In this document: positions 47,601-58,317 of the stretch, in pieces | Position numbering within the stretch: position 1 is the first letter of the stretch | How the letters are laid out: each line of letters opens with the position of its first letter | NCBI GenBank assembly: GCA_963922205.1 | Contig: CAWUHX010000212.1 | Coordinates: 434,001 to 498,000 of the forward strand | Direction: 5' to 3' | Source of the DNA: Romanomermis culicivorax | Lineage: Eukaryota > Nematoda > Enoplea > Mermithida > Mermithidae | Length of the DNA: 64,000 bases | Program-made: the position numbers and the translations under genes | Notes under the pieces: model-generated | The model's database searches: none | The model's input: only the letters and a program-made list of their open reading frames with translations | Told to the model about the DNA's origin: nothing

Positions 47601-48278
47601 CTTTTTTGCTGAAGGAATCATTTTTTCTCTAATAACCCCTTGAAGTTTTAGGCACTCAACGAAAAATGAAAAAAGGCGCTGCACGCTTTAAATTAGACGA
47701 GAGATCTCGTATAAACCGTGTAAATCATGAAAAGAAAATTACAAATTGTGCAACCGCCACTGTGTGGGGTACCGATCGTTCGATCAATCAGGTGACCAAT
47801 ACAATACTGCAACTGCAAGTCAAAGTACACCTTGCACACCTGAATGTTCATCTCATGTTGATCTGTTTCATAAAGGCGCAGGGAGTGTAACTGATTAATT
47901 GAGCAGGCTCTAATGATTAACTGAGCAGGTTGAGCAAACTCTATCTCGATCAAAGGTTCTGAGATATAGAAATACTCACTTGGAATCAGTTGAAAAATGA
48001 AGATCCATAACTGCTCCGACATGCCCAGTCAACACGGCGAAATTTTCGCATTCCCCAAAAGTGTTCCATAGAACTAAAAGGTGGAAACTGTAATCCAAAA
48101 ACAGATGTAACGCTTTAAAATAACATATAGTGAAAGGTTTACATATTTTCCTATCAAAACCAGAGGATGCTAAACACGAGCCGTCTGGACTAAACTTGGA
48201 CGTGTAAATTTCTCCTTCGTGTCCCAGCAGCAGCATAATAGGTGCTGTGAGATTCGATGTGCGGGACATACCACCTGA
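35672..48278 (-). CDS. SNRNP40: U5 snRNP 40-kDa WD40 protein (seven coding exons found)
   Basis: Predicted exons, minus strand: 48278-48143, 48073-47980, 38633-38345, 37498-37378, 36114-36032, 35944-35779, 35721-35672. SNRNP40 is the WD40 beta-propeller of the U5 snRNP that binds PRP8 and EFTUD2 in the spliceosome. Diagnostic segments are APIMLLLGHEGEIYTSKFSP, the FLWN repeat end, HSSFVNSCHPVRRGPQMVC, GIDNDIKVWDMRKGNP, LSNAMD, LWDVRPFAPEHRC, QHNFEKNLLRCSWSPDG and the C-terminal GSDKKIFLGELA. An ATG at 48269 gives 309 residues in phase; the human protein has 357, so about 48 poorly conserved N-terminal residues may lie in an upstream exon that joins at the acceptor before 48278. Introns are 69, 9346, 846, 1263, 87 and 57 bp; the 57-bp one is in frame and without stops. 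Confidence 0.95.
37895..38285. mobile_element. CATACATGT-family repeat in SNRNP40 intron
   Basis: Homologous to 10691-11094 and 45534-46335: it starts near CATACACATATAATCGGGG, has the ATGGCTCAAATAGCTAGCCAT core and ends GGAGCTCCGTTACTATG. Terminal motifs are more diverged than in the other copies and I find no convincing target duplication. Confidence 0.6.
38891..39252. mobile_element. TA-duplicating MITE with subterminal GGACGCGTCC repeats
   Basis: The inverted ends CACTACCAGGCGAAACTAAC and its near-perfect complement are flanked by TA on both sides. Just inside the left end are about five tandem copies of a GGACGCGTCC-like palindrome (38930-38985); two more lie just inside the right end (39190-39220). 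The interior is homologous to 18902-19256. It lies in SNRNP40 intron 3. Confidence 0.88.
40204..40276 (-). tRNA. tRNA-Thr (anticodon TGT)
   Basis: The 73-nt minus-strand sequence folds as a complete cloverleaf. Acceptor stem GCTCGGT pairs with ACCGAGC. The D stem is GCGC/GCGC. The anticodon stem TCTGC/GCAGA encloses loop CTTGTAT with U33 and A37, giving anticodon UGU. The variable loop is AGGTT, and the T stem GAGGG/CCCTC encloses TTCGAGC. There is no intron and no encoded CCA. The A-box (TAGCGCAGTTGAGTGG) and B-box (GGTTCGAGCCC) are present. A TTTTT run four nucleotides downstream is a normal Pol III terminator. It lies in intron 3 of SNRNP40, same strand. Confidence 0.95.
40751..41772. mobile_element. 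hAT-type element, CAGAC family, long copy
   Basis: It starts CAGAGCACCCCATGGGG and ends CTTGGGGACCTCTG. The duplication TCTAGCCA is perfect (40743-40750 and 41773-41780). At 1022 bp it is over five times the length of the other copies, which share only its ends (roughly 120 bp left and 90 bp right). The interior has no credible transposase frame. It may be an intermediate deletion derivative or may carry captured DNA. Confidence 0.88.
41970..42151. mobile_element. hAT-type MITE, CAGAC family, copy 2
   Basis: It starts CAGACAACCCCATGGGG and ends TTTGGGGACCTCTG. The duplication ATAGAAGC is perfect (41962-41969 and 42152-42159). The interior is colinear with 33412-33590. Confidence 0.92.
42585..42776. 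mobile_element. hAT-type MITE, CAGGCCTGTAGCCAGG family
   Basis: It starts CAGGCCTGTAGCCAGG and ends CCTGCATACGGACCTG, flanked by GTCGATTG and GTCGATCG (7 of 8 bases). The core is homologous to 49146-49306 and, reversed, to about 49931-50065. It sits inside a copy of the 5560-6267 family that starts near 42250. Confidence 0.82.
43337..44536. mobile_element. hAT-type element with GC-rich TIRs, 1.2 kb
   Basis: Both ends read TAGGGTTGTCCC inward, followed by strings of GGGGCCGGGGC. The 8-bp flanks are CTATAAGC and CTATAAGA (one mismatch). The interior is AT-rich with no transposase frame. It split an older repeat of the 5560-6267 family: the sequence around ACATTCATCCATAACATGCT on its left continues on its right. 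Confidence 0.8.
44545..45525. other. Unassigned intronic spacer
   Basis: Part of SNRNP40 intron 3. It begins with the right part of an older repeat (GGCGCGAACCGACGG hairpin-like motif near 44615). I do not recognise the open frame at 45298-45519. A short inverted repeat around TTTCATAGTGAAATG lies near 45225-45265. Confidence 0.4.
45534..46335. mobile_element. Tandem dimer of the CATACATGT-family element
   Basis: Two direct units (about 45534-45957 and 45945-46335) share a central GTTACATGTATGG joint. The outer ends are CATACATGTAATTGG and CCGTTACATGTATG. The 8-bp flanks are TTTGGAAT and TTTGAAAT (one mismatch), so the dimer seems to have moved as one unit. Each unit has the ATATGGCTAGCCAT core, an AAAAATGTCAATTTTTGAAC block and a GC-rich palindrome. 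Non-coding. Confidence 0.75.
46344..47979. repeat. Repeat-rich part of SNRNP40 intron 3
   Basis: Positions 46395-46600 repeat 11400-11680. A GCCGCTTCGCGCCCG motif lies near 46625. The segment of about 46640-47340 resembles, in reverse, 50800-51420, with blocks such as TTTGTACAGG and AACACGTATCAACTGA. No gene is supported here apart from the flanking SNRNP40 exons. Confidence 0.5.
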
Positions 48279-49145
48279 CTGTAAAAAATGCAATTCGAAT
48301 GTTACTACTGACAAAAGGAATAGATAAATTAGACAGTAATAAGGCAAGTCAAAATCGAGGCAAGCCCAAACTGGCGTCCACAAATATCAGTAAAGTTGAG
48401 CAAGAAAAGCTACAATCATCAAATATCAGACCAAACAAACCAGGCGAGCTTCAGATGCCCCTGCCAGCGATTGTATGTCGATTCAGCCCCTGAATCGATT
48501 CAGTCACAATCAGCCACGGTGTTATTTCAGCTAAGTGTATCATTTCGGTCAGAGCCTATACAGCCATTCAACAATTTTTTTGGTACGAAACAAAGATTTT
48601 TGGCTCCGTGCAAAGACTTTTCCGGCATCTTTGTACAACGTACAAAGAGATTTTGTCGACGTTACTTGGTCGGAAAATGCTTCTCCAGGCCGAAAATCAT
48701 AAAACAGCTAATTTTGTTTTTTTTGTAACTTCATACTTCGTATTTTTCGATCCACTGCTTTTCATCTAATCGCGCTTTTTGGGGAAAAATGTTGGGGATT
48801 GACAAGAAAAAGGTGGATTTCGGCGCATTTTAGACGGCTAGAATCTAAAATTTTCTACCTTTTTTGTAATTATTCTTTTAAAAAAGAAGAATTTGATTTG
48901 GAAGCAGTATGTGAGTAATTTTCAGAAATTCTAAGTTTAAATTGAAAATTTCCAAACTTATGAAAGTAAGAGTATATTTTTAATGCTAAAATGATAAATA
49001 CATATTTTCGAACAAAAAATTTGTACTTCATGTTTCTTGGGTAAGTTAATGAGAAATTGATTTCGCAGCATAACATCAGAACTCAAAAATTTTCGGAAAG
49101 ATAACAAGCAACAGAAGATGAATCCTTCAATACCGTGAATGTGCT

Positions 49146-49306
49146 CAGGCCCGTAGTCAGGAACTTTATTGGGGGGGGGAACATTTTTTTCACTCAATTT
49201 ACTATAAAATTGGCATTTCTGACTTGACTTTTTCCTACCTTTGCCTTTTCAACACGTGAAACATTTCGAGGGGCCATGCCCCCCCAAAACCCTGCCTACA
49301 GGCCTG
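49146..49306. mobile_element. hAT-type MITE, CAGGCCCGTAGTCAGG copy
   Basis: It starts CAGGCCCGTAGTCAGGAAC and ends CCTGCCTACAGGCCTG, and is homologous to 42585-42776. The flanks AATGTGCT and TATGTGTT match at only 6 of 8 bases, so the insertion is older or the limits are slightly off. Confidence 0.7.
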
Positions 49307-49852
49307 TATGTGTTATATATGAGAGACATTAACCGAATGCTATGTGGAAAGATTTGCGCAAAAATACACGCCAAATCATGGTTTTTAGTGTACAAAGAAA
49401 GAAATATTTTTTCGTACAAAGATTTTTGCCAATTTTTGTGCATTTACAGAAGGGCTTGTGCAAAAAACATTCACTATATTCATTTATATTTATATATATA
49501 TATATTGTGCATATGTGCGGTAAATTTGTGTAGGAAGTTAATTGTGAATAAGATTTGATGAAAGCCTCAAAGATGCACGTCATGAACTTATCAGGAGACG
49601 GAGTGACTGGCTCACGGCTTTCTAATTTCAAAAATAGGTGGATGTGGAGGAATCGGGCCCCTTAGATGAGAAGTCTTGCACAAATTTTTGCAATTTTTAA
49701 AAAAATCGATGTCTATATTAGAGATGTATCGGTAGCATATTTTGAAAACATCGGGTCCGGGTCAAAATTTTCAAGAATATTGGGTCCGGGTTCAACTAAA
49801 TAGTCTGATAATCCCGGGTCCTGCTTCGGATCCGGGTACCCGATACATTATG

Positions 49853-49859
49853 GTATATA

Positions 49860-49922
<63 letters not shown>

Positions 49923-49932
49923 AATATATACA
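49853..49932. repeat. (TA)n microsatellite
   Basis: About 80 bp of nearly pure TA dinucleotide. Repetitive Ile/Tyr frames across it on both strands are artefacts. It separates a GGGTCCGGGT-type repeat (49741-49850) from a reversed copy of the CAGGCCTGTAG family (49931-50065). Confidence 0.95.
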
Positions 49933-50360
49933 GGGCTGTAGGAAGGGGGGTTGGGGGGCGCATGGCCCTCCGAAATGTTTCAAGTGATAAAAAATGCGAA
50001 GGTGTTTTTTTCTTGAAGGAAAAGTCAAGTCAGAAATGCCAATTTTAGAGAAAATTAAGTGGAAAAAAGTCAATATTGACCAACAGTCAACCCATATATG
50101 TAACGAAGCTCCGAGGTCCGAAAGAAAGCGACTTGTTTGAGGGTGGAGTCATCGATCACTCAAAATGTGAAAAAAGTCTATTTTTCGCTTAATAATCTCA
50201 AAAACGGTTCAAAAATCAATAATTTTAGTCTAAAAACTATACAATATATGTATTTAAGGCGTGAAACGCAGAAAAAGTTGACGTTTCCGACTTTTTGTTC
50301 AAAAATGACAATTCTCTGTCAAAAAATTAGTTTTTCCGTTTTCTTTCGATCAAACGGATG

Positions 50361-50547
50361 CAGTGGCGGATCCAGAAATTTTTTCAGGGGGCGGTGCTCA
50401 AAATTAAGTATTTTTCCCAAAAAAATTCAAAAAATTTTTAAAAATTTCTCAGATTTGACAATAGGTATATAGAAAAAAAAATCGTATTTCAAAAGTTTCG
50501 GGGCGGGGCGGCCGCCCCCCCCCCGCCCTTCCCTCAATCCGCACTTG
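50361..50547. mobile_element. hAT-type MITE, CAGTGGCGGATCCAG family
   Basis: It starts CAGTGGCGGATCCAG and ends CAATCCGCACTTG, flanked by AACGGATG and AATGGATG (7 of 8 bases). The right half is very C-rich. Non-coding. Confidence 0.78.
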
Positions 50548-51547
50548 AATGGATGTATATTTCTTATGGCCAGGGTGGCCAGTAGATGGACAAAATCATA
50601 TTCCGAGTTTTTTACCCGGTTTTACTAGTTACTTTCGCAAATTTTTTTTCGGTTTTAAACGCTCAGAAGCATATTCTGCATATCAAATTTTGCTCAAAAA
50701 TGGTCTAAAATACCTTGAAAATCTTATTTCTTCGGTTTACGATTTAACACTTGTTTTTAGCTGAGAAACACTGTTTTTTCGCAAGAAAATCTCTGCGATT
50801 GGGTAAAAAGGTCGGAATTCTTTATCCATTTTTTCTGCAAGCCCTCGCCTTTTCGTCCCATGTAAAAAAATGCGCAAAATTAAAAAAAAATTTAATTTTA
50901 GAAGCCAAAATTGAAGAACATCGAAGAACAGGCTTGTAACGTACCGTTGAATGTTATTAAATAATATGGATATTCTGTCAGTTGATACGTGCTCAAAAAT
51001 ATGACTGTTCAAAACTTTATTTCCAACCAGTGTTTTTTGTACGAGTCTCTTTGTACGTGTACAAATGATTGACCAAGAAATGTTTGAAGGAAAAAAATTT
51101 TTTTTGTACAATTAAACACGATTTTTCCATATTTTTGCATACACGTTCTTCCACATAGCACTCGAGTTCATGTCTCTCATATATAGCATAAACGTACAGG
51201 GTAAAGATCAGCTTCAGTTCTTATTTTTTCTGTTGTCTCCTGTCTTTCCGCTAAAATTTTTTTTAGGTTCTGACATTCTAAAATGCTGAAAAATCAATCT
51301 AAGGATAACTTATTCAATAAGCATCTGCTAAGGTTTAAATTTTCTGTCCAAAAACGCGTCTGTATCATTTTACAAATTAGAAAAATATACTCATACTTCA
51401 AGTTTGAAACACTTCGACTTAAACTTGAAATTTCTGGAAAATGAATGAAGGAATTCTTGAAAATAAAATACACCGAAATTCCCCTTTCTCAAGTCGAACC
51501 CTATATTTTTTCTTTTTTCGGAAATTCCTTCCCTGAAAAGTATGATA

Positions 51548-52314
51548 CAGGGTGAGCCAAAAAAAGGCGACCGGTACTTACTTTCATAGCTCTCAATTGA
51601 GTGAAGCTTTTTCAATGCGACTTCCTGCCGTCGATAGATGAAACACCCGGCAATTTAAAAGTGTTAGCCAAAGTGCTCGCATATTGACTGACTAGAATCA
51701 AAAATACTAAACGTCGGTTTTTTTTGCAAATAAATTTTGAAAGATTGGTAAAAATGGACAAAATCAACATGTTTTACAGCAGAAAAGTACAATACATCCA
51801 ATCATGAGAATCATATAACAGCTAGAAACTACAAAAGAGATGTTTTAGTGTATCCTACTTCCTGTTTCACTAATAATTTTAATCGTTTCTCGATTTGGTC
51901 AATGACAGAATTGATTTTTTTTTTGATTTTGCTTCTTTTCCAATTATAAAACAAAAGCTCTTGATTTTGGCGAAATTTCGGCCCATATTGAAACAAGAAG
52001 TTGATGACTTTAAATTACGTGTAACTTACAAATCTGAGTGACTTTTGAAGTAATATTGCGTGTCAAAAGCCTTACAAAACTTTTCTCACAAAAGCATAAC
52101 TTTTAATTTGATTTCACAATTTTTACTTTTTGAAAAATGACCACTTTTACTAAATTTCTGTTTGTACAGTAACCATAAACTCTAGGAGCATAAAATTTGG
52201 CTTTTGTAGCAATGATAAGCAGGGCATTCTAATGCAGAAATCTGCATTAAAAAAGCTTTATCCGTCCAAAAGTTAAGGAAGTCAGCACCGGTCGCCTTTT
52301 TTTGGCACACCCTA
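51548..52314. mobile_element. Tc1/mariner-type non-autonomous element, 767 bp
   Basis: The terminal inverted repeats read CAGGGTGAGCCAAAAAAAGG on the left and the complement TAGGGTGTGCCAAAAAAAGG on the right, extending to CGACCGGT. TA flanks both sides. The interior is AT-rich without a transposase frame. Confidence 0.85.
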
Positions 52315-52320
52315 TATATG

Positions 52321-54216
52321 GAAAAAACAGTAGGTAGAACAATTAGAAGAATTCGAAAATGAAATCTCGCGCGAAGCGCTGGAAAATGTTTCGCTGTTTT
52401 CCGATTTTAGAGCCTGCGGAACACTTACTTTAAACCTAAAATAGAATAAAAATTGAGATAATTCACTAACATACATAAATCAACATTTTTAGGATCCAAA
52501 ATCGCTCTTAAATCTGAAACTTTAGGAGCCAACTCCATGCCCAGGTCGCGCAAATGAATAAAAAGCCTGCTGTGAACAGAGCTGAACACTGATTTGAATT
52601 GAAGCTTCATGAAATTCCCAGATTTTTATAATTCAAAACGCTGGACTTCTTAGTGTAAAATGATGTCAAGACCTGAGAATTTCATTTCATTTCAGAGGAC
52701 ACCGCTTCAATAAAGAAAATCTTACTGAAACAGCAACGTCGGTTCTGAGCTTCTTAGTCAAAGGAACCAAAGCGTGATTCGACGATAGCGGGCGTTTATT
52801 CTCGTTGATAGAGGGCATTTTTATTCCTGGAACATGGATCAGATTATCTCAGTACGTTCTCACTCAATCGGAAGCCAATAGGGCTGGCGGACGCCTATCC
52901 TTAAGTAAATACACGCTTGAGCATATGCACGTGGGTTATCTTAAAAAAATCAAGGGGACGGGCACAGTGTTTTTTGTTTCAAAACATGGTTTCAGGTAGC
53001 AAAAGATATAGAATAGTACAAAAAATTGTGGGCGTTCGTGGGAAATGGCGCAGTTTTTGACCGGCCAAAGGCTAAATTTGCTTGCTTTTTGGAAATTTTA
53101 GGGGATGGAAACACGAAAATTTCTCAGCGATACGTGGCGAGTCAGTGAAACTGCTCTTATTTGGAAAATTAAAAAAAATGGAAAAAATTACATGAAATGG
53201 AAAAGAAAAAATCGAATAGTGTACTTGCATTATTATCAGCAAATTTGTAGGTTGTCCGTGAGGCTTGATAGGAATTTTAAATCTTGAACTACCAGTGGCC
53301 TTGAATTTTTTCTTGATGTTTGATTCAAATTGAAAAATTGACATTGTTGACTAAACAAATGTTTGGGCAATTGACAATTCTAGAAATCGACGTCATCGAG
53401 GTCTTGCGAGCGGTTGACTAGCGTACTCACGTCTTTCCTAATTATTTTTCTAATTATTTCAATTATATTTTTCTTGAAGAATAAATTATTACCATAATCA
53501 TTAAAAATGCGGTTGAAGCTTTGTTGACTTCCCACTAGGGAACGGACGGAGGAACATTTTTTTCCTCCGGTCGGAGCTTCGGCCATGTTGACCTCCTCCT
53601 CCGGCCAGAGTCGGAGCAATTGTGTGCATTTTACAGGTCAAGATGAGATGAATAAATTTCCAAGTTTTTGAGATGAACCGACTTCAACTGAAAGGAATAA
53701 ATATGTGTTTTCTGTGTAACTCATGAGTAAAAATACAAATCGGTCAAGTTCAACATTTTTTTATCCTTGAGTTTAGATTCAGAAGCATCATGGACGTAAT
53801 CTTCAGAAATTTCAGGTTTAACTCGAAGTTTTTCAGATTCATGAGAGTATGAGCAGGGTTGGCAGGCATTGGGTTTTTGGATTGATGGTTTCTTTCGGGG
53901 TTTTTCTGGGTTGGAAAATTAATCGTTTTGGGGTTTTTGAAGAAAAAAATTCATTTTTTTTGGAGTTTGTTCTCAAGAATATACAAACCTCTACCTGACC
54001 CAACAATGAATGGAGAGTTGAGCCAACTGTAGTAACTGCAATGCAGCCTCTTTTGGCACTGACATGACAACATAGTTGAGATGAGATCACACAACAAACA
54101 AATCAAATGCTTTGTAAATTTTCAATTCAGGAAACTTTTAGCGCTTTTCGATTTGGTTCGTATGACTGTTCTGCTGAATTCTAATCTAAAAGATGAAGAT
54201 TCATATTTAATAAATT
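52321..54216. other. Spacer with assorted repeat fragments
   Basis: A hairpin motif GCGCGAAGCGC lies near 52372. A GGTTGGCAGGCATTGGG repeat end lies near 53855 and a TCGGAGC-rich patch at 53530-53620. I recognise no gene; frames at 52805-52999 and 53380-53619 have no family features. Confidence 0.4.
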
Positions 54217-54218
54217 TA

Positions 54219-55829
54219 CAATACCGGACAAATTCGTTGCAGCACCAGTAATCTTTTGGTGAATATCTTGGCGATATACTGGGTCTTTATTGGTAGAAAC
54301 TTCGAGATGAAATAGTGGATTACTAGTGCTTTACTAGTTGATAGTTTGGCGGCCATGATGCATTACTGGTGGATTACTGATAACATACTTCAATAAAATA
54401 CACGCATACTATTTATATGCAAGTAATCAATACAATGTCCGTAGTTTTGGCCTCCAGTCTGCTTTGCGTTTTTCTCCTTTACAAAAATACGGGCATCCGC
54501 CATCCTCATGAATATTAATGAATCGAAATGCATTTAGTTGTTTTCTCGCCTAAAACTTGTGTAACGAAAAAAGACCAGAAAGGAGGAATGAGTTTTTTAA
54601 TATAACTGTTTCAGCCACTGAGCATTTCAGCTACTGAATACTTCTAGTTAAATATGAACTGGTACCTGCTTTGTAGGTTTTTAGTTTAGACGCGTTTCAA
54701 GATGCATACTATAATGTCATCAAATCGGAAAGATTATGACCGTCAATTTTCAGATAGAAAAATTTGTGCAGTTCTTGTGTGACTTTTGTTTTCTTTTTAA
54801 ATTCTTTTCGGTTTCCTACTTGGGAACGGTGAACATTGAACAGGCTGTGGTCAAGCAAATGACAGCCCAAGTGAAGGGTTTTTTTGACAAAATATCTTAT
54901 AGTTCGTTATGCTTTTGGTTCCTGTTGAGAACCATAGCAAAAGCTATTTTTAGCTTTCATCAAAAGCGAAGGTTATTTTTAGCTTTCATCAAAAAGATGA
55001 TTATAGGTGTGCATTAAAGTTTGAAGCATACTGAGATGTGATCTATTTTTAAATGTAGAAAAATCATAATTCTTTTAGTTTTCAACCCGAATTTTCCAAA
55101 TAAATATACTTAAAGGTCGATGTTCTATCACGTTCATGTGTATAAACAATAGTGTGTTATTTAATTTCTGATGTGTGTGTCGATTTGGCCACAAGCACAT
55201 TTCAGCAACTGAGACCGATACAGTCTTTGTTTATGGGAGTTTTCTGTAACATCAGGCACCAATATTGCTTTAGTTATTATTTTTCATGTAAAGTGTAAAC
55301 AAGTCAGTTCAAGTAATATGGTAATTGTAGAATTTAAAAAACGCACATTTTTATTGCTTTTGGAAAAGTCACCAATTCAAAATAAAAACGGATAAATACA
55401 AACAAATGAGTGGTGAATAAATCAAGACATAGATGAAAACACTACATTAATGCATGCAGTGTCGGATTAATTTCACTAAAATTGTACGGTAGCTTTAATG
55501 CTAAGTGGCAGAACACTCACAACAAAACGCCGTTACTCCTTTTTGCTTCATTTATATTCAACAACATATTGTTGTGAAGGAGAAAAATGCAAAGCAGACT
55601 GAAGGCCAAAACTACGGACATTTTATTGATTACTTGCATATAAATAGTACTATGCATGTATTTTATTGAAGTATGTTACCAGTAATGCATCATGGCTGCC
55701 AAACTATCAAACAGTAAAGCACCAGTAATCCACTATTTCATCTCAAAATTTCTACCAGTAAAGACCCAGTATATCGCCAAGACATTTACCAAAAGATTAC
55801 TGGTGCTGCAACGAATTTGTCCCGTACTG
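54219..55829. mobile_element. DNA transposon with about 265-bp terminal inverted repeats
   Basis: The left arm (54219-54485) and right arm (55575-55829) are reverse complements with few differences, starting CAATACCGGACAAATTCGTT and CAGTACGGGACAAATTCGTT. TA flanks both ends. The 1.1-kb interior has only a short frame (54736-55017) with no DDE/D motif, so this is non-autonomous or a decayed mariner-type copy. Confidence 0.85.
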
Positions 55830-55839
55830 TAACTTATGT

Positions 55840-56749
55840 TTGAATTGTTATTTGGCTGAAGTTGATTCGCTTTGGCAGTTTATCAGAATATTAGACAGAT
55901 TTTACTGCTCATGAGTCATGAGCAGTACTAGTGAGCAATACACAGCATTATTTATAACTGCTAAACTTTTGGTTATACCTAATGCTCACAGTCATAAGCA
56001 GCTCGTGAGCTGACTTGAGCAACCCTGAAATTTTGAGGGAGATGACAGACCCCCTGGAGAGAGAGGCAGCTGGCAGCTTTTTGGGTCCAAAAATGGGCCC
56101 CGAAGTATGCTGGTTCGATGGCCGTAAGCAGTATGAATGTTACAAGCAAGAAACATCAAACTTTTTTCAGCCTGCAAAAACAAAATTTACAAGCAACTGA
56201 ATGAATAAATGATCTCGGCAAGTGAAGACGATGGAAAAAATACGTTTAGTTACAAAACGCAGCCGAGCGGCCAAAAATTTTCTACTCAATATTGGTTGAT
56301 AGAAGGCAAAACGTGGCTTTCCTTCTAAAAAATTGCCCTGAGAGCATGTTATAATCAGGGTTTTTCTATTCGTGTCCACTTATTATTTGACTTTGTTCAC
56401 ACCAAATTGCATCATTAGTCGAAAAAGTAGTCTCCATGAAAATAATGCCAACAATTTTTTCAACGGTGCAGAGGTGGAAGATATTATTTGTTACGATGAG
56501 TAATTTGTGCATTTTGGCTTTAAAATCAGGAAAAATGATCTGAAAATGTTTTACTTTATGAAGAATAAAACTTTAGTGATGTTGCATTTGCTTTATTGTT
56601 ATTTGGATCAGATCCACAATTTTAAAATATAAAAAAACCCATATAAAACCTAAAAACCGGGGTTGCTTTGATTTTTTACTTTTTTTCCAAAACCATTGGA
56701 AAAACTTTCTTTACTAAACTAAAAAACTTTAGTTTTTCACATTAGGAGT
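55840..56749. other. Unassigned spacer
   Basis: No gene or bounded element that I can support. Short frames have no family features. Confidence 0.35.
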
Positions 56750-56757
56750 GTGCGCTG

Positions 56758-56946
56758 CAGAGGTCCCCAAGGTCAGATTTGTCAGGTAGGGGTAAAGTTG
56801 AAAATTTTGGGGGGGGGGGGGGGTAGTGTAGCTAAATGTTCACTAACCACTTCATTTTGTCTCAAAATTAGGCAACCAGTGATCAATTTTTAGGGCTTTA
56901 GGTGGGGGTAATACCCCCCTCATACCCCTCCCTATGGGGCTGTCTG
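56758..56946. mobile_element. hAT-type MITE, CAGAC family, copy 3 (inverted)
   Basis: It starts CAGAGGTCCCCAAGG and ends GGGGCTGTCTG, the reverse orientation of 33412-33590. The duplication GTGCGCTG is perfect (56750-56757 and 56947-56954). Confidence 0.92.
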
Positions 56947-57084
56947 GTGCGCTGGATTGAAAAACTTGTCCGCTTCCCGCCCGCATTTTTCAAACCAATC
57001 CCGCGGGATAATTATCAATTCAGATTTTTCATATAAAATCCTGTTACCACCGTTTTTTTTCCGGGCCTTTACCCAATGGGGAAA

Positions 57085-57990
57085 GGATTGTGGAACAGAT
57101 TTTCCAGCAAACTATCCAAGAGCATAACGACTTTGAATTACATACATGAGAAATCGACAGTCAAGTCCTCTAGGATGACAAATGAAAGCCCAAAAAAGAT
57201 ATTAATGTTTCTGGCGCGAAGCCCTGGACACATTTTTTGAGTATTGGCATTCTACGACGCCGGAGAATCAATTTTTCGAACATTTATCCCAAGAATTAGA
57301 TTCGAATTTTGGGTTCAAAAGTCTCGTAATTTCTAGAATTTTATTATTTGAAAAATTGGCCGGAAAGATATGAGCAAGAAAAGTAGAAACTTTCGAAAAG
57401 TACTTCTATGAAGCTTTTGAATCGATTTTACATAAAGGAATAATCGTTCCGAAAAGTTTAGAGACTTAACGTATTGAACTTTCCCAAAAAATATGTCGAG
57501 AAAAAAATGTGACATGATAAAATATTGAAGATTACAAGTTAAAACATGAGATAATACGTTTAGCATGATAAAAACATTAAAAACTATATAGATTGAGTGA
57601 CAAATGAAGGAAGACATGCTAAAAGCCGCGCCTGAGCAAGGTAATACATAATAATGATAATTAGAGTTATAACTGGCGCCAAGCACCGGAAAATTTCGAT
57701 TTTATGACCTTTTAAAATGCATCAAAATGCATCTTTTCTATATCCGATCCCCAAAATTTTCTTCCCCAAATGGGGAAAAAGTCCAAAATTTTTTCCCTTT
57801 TCCGAACGTTTTTTTCCCCAAGAAGCACGATTTGGGGGAAGAACTGTGACTATTACAACACAATAATAGTGAGTTGTAGGAAAAAGCAGATTAAATGTGT
57901 TATTCAATGTTGAATTTGAACGAATTTATAGTTTTTTGACCAGACATTTTAAAGTCCTAAAATAAGAAAAATAATTGATTTTAAAAGTTC
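57085..57990. repeat. Second copy of the 1417-2904 hAT-like repeat
   Basis: It is colinear with 1612-2208 plus 2457-2790, including GTGGAACAGATTTTCCAGCA and the GGCGCGAAGC hairpin region. It lacks the nested 245-bp MITE and so shows that MITE's empty target. Ends were not resolved. Confidence 0.85.
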
Positions 57991-58088
57991 AGGATCAAAA
58001 AATGTCATTTTTCACTATTTTTACGACCAAAAGTATGGGGGTCCCTACGGCTACCATATGTCGATATGTCTCTGATTTTTTCTTTCTA

Positions 58089-58317
58089 AAGGGTCATTTA
58101 TACTTGCCTTTTTCGACGGAACGGAACCGATCGCCAACAGCTCTAAATGTTCAGCCTGAAAGTCAACTCTCGATCGCAAAGGATAACTGCAATTTTCTAG
58201 GAAACGACTGACAGTAACCTCCAACCGAACGGAACGAAAATTTCCCTTCCGTTCAGTACCGCTTGTCGATTGCATTCGGTCCCGTTCCGCCGAAAAAGGC
58301 AAGTATAAATGACCCTT
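58089..58317. mobile_element. 229-bp MITE with about 40-bp TIRs
   Basis: The left end AAGGGTCATTTATACTTGCC... mirrors the right end ...GGCAAGTATAAATGACCCTT, with matching DNA for about 40 bp including CGGAACGG. TA flanks both sides; because the TIR tips continue as CTAAAGGG/CCCTTTAG, a different boundary with another duplication is possible. No frame. Confidence 0.82.

Noticed and set aside
47976..48383. Single uninterrupted frame of 135 codons as an intact SNRNP40 N-terminus
   Set aside because: It reads through a 69-bp intron (48074-48142) and starts in non-homologous sequence before the acceptor at 48279; the spliced version matches the family far better.
49742..50073. Frames with long Tyr/Ile runs
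   Set aside because: Products of the (TA)n microsatellite read on both strands.
54736..55017. Transposase gene inside the long-TIR element
   Set aside because: The 93-residue frame has no DDE/D or helix-turn-helix features and is too short.
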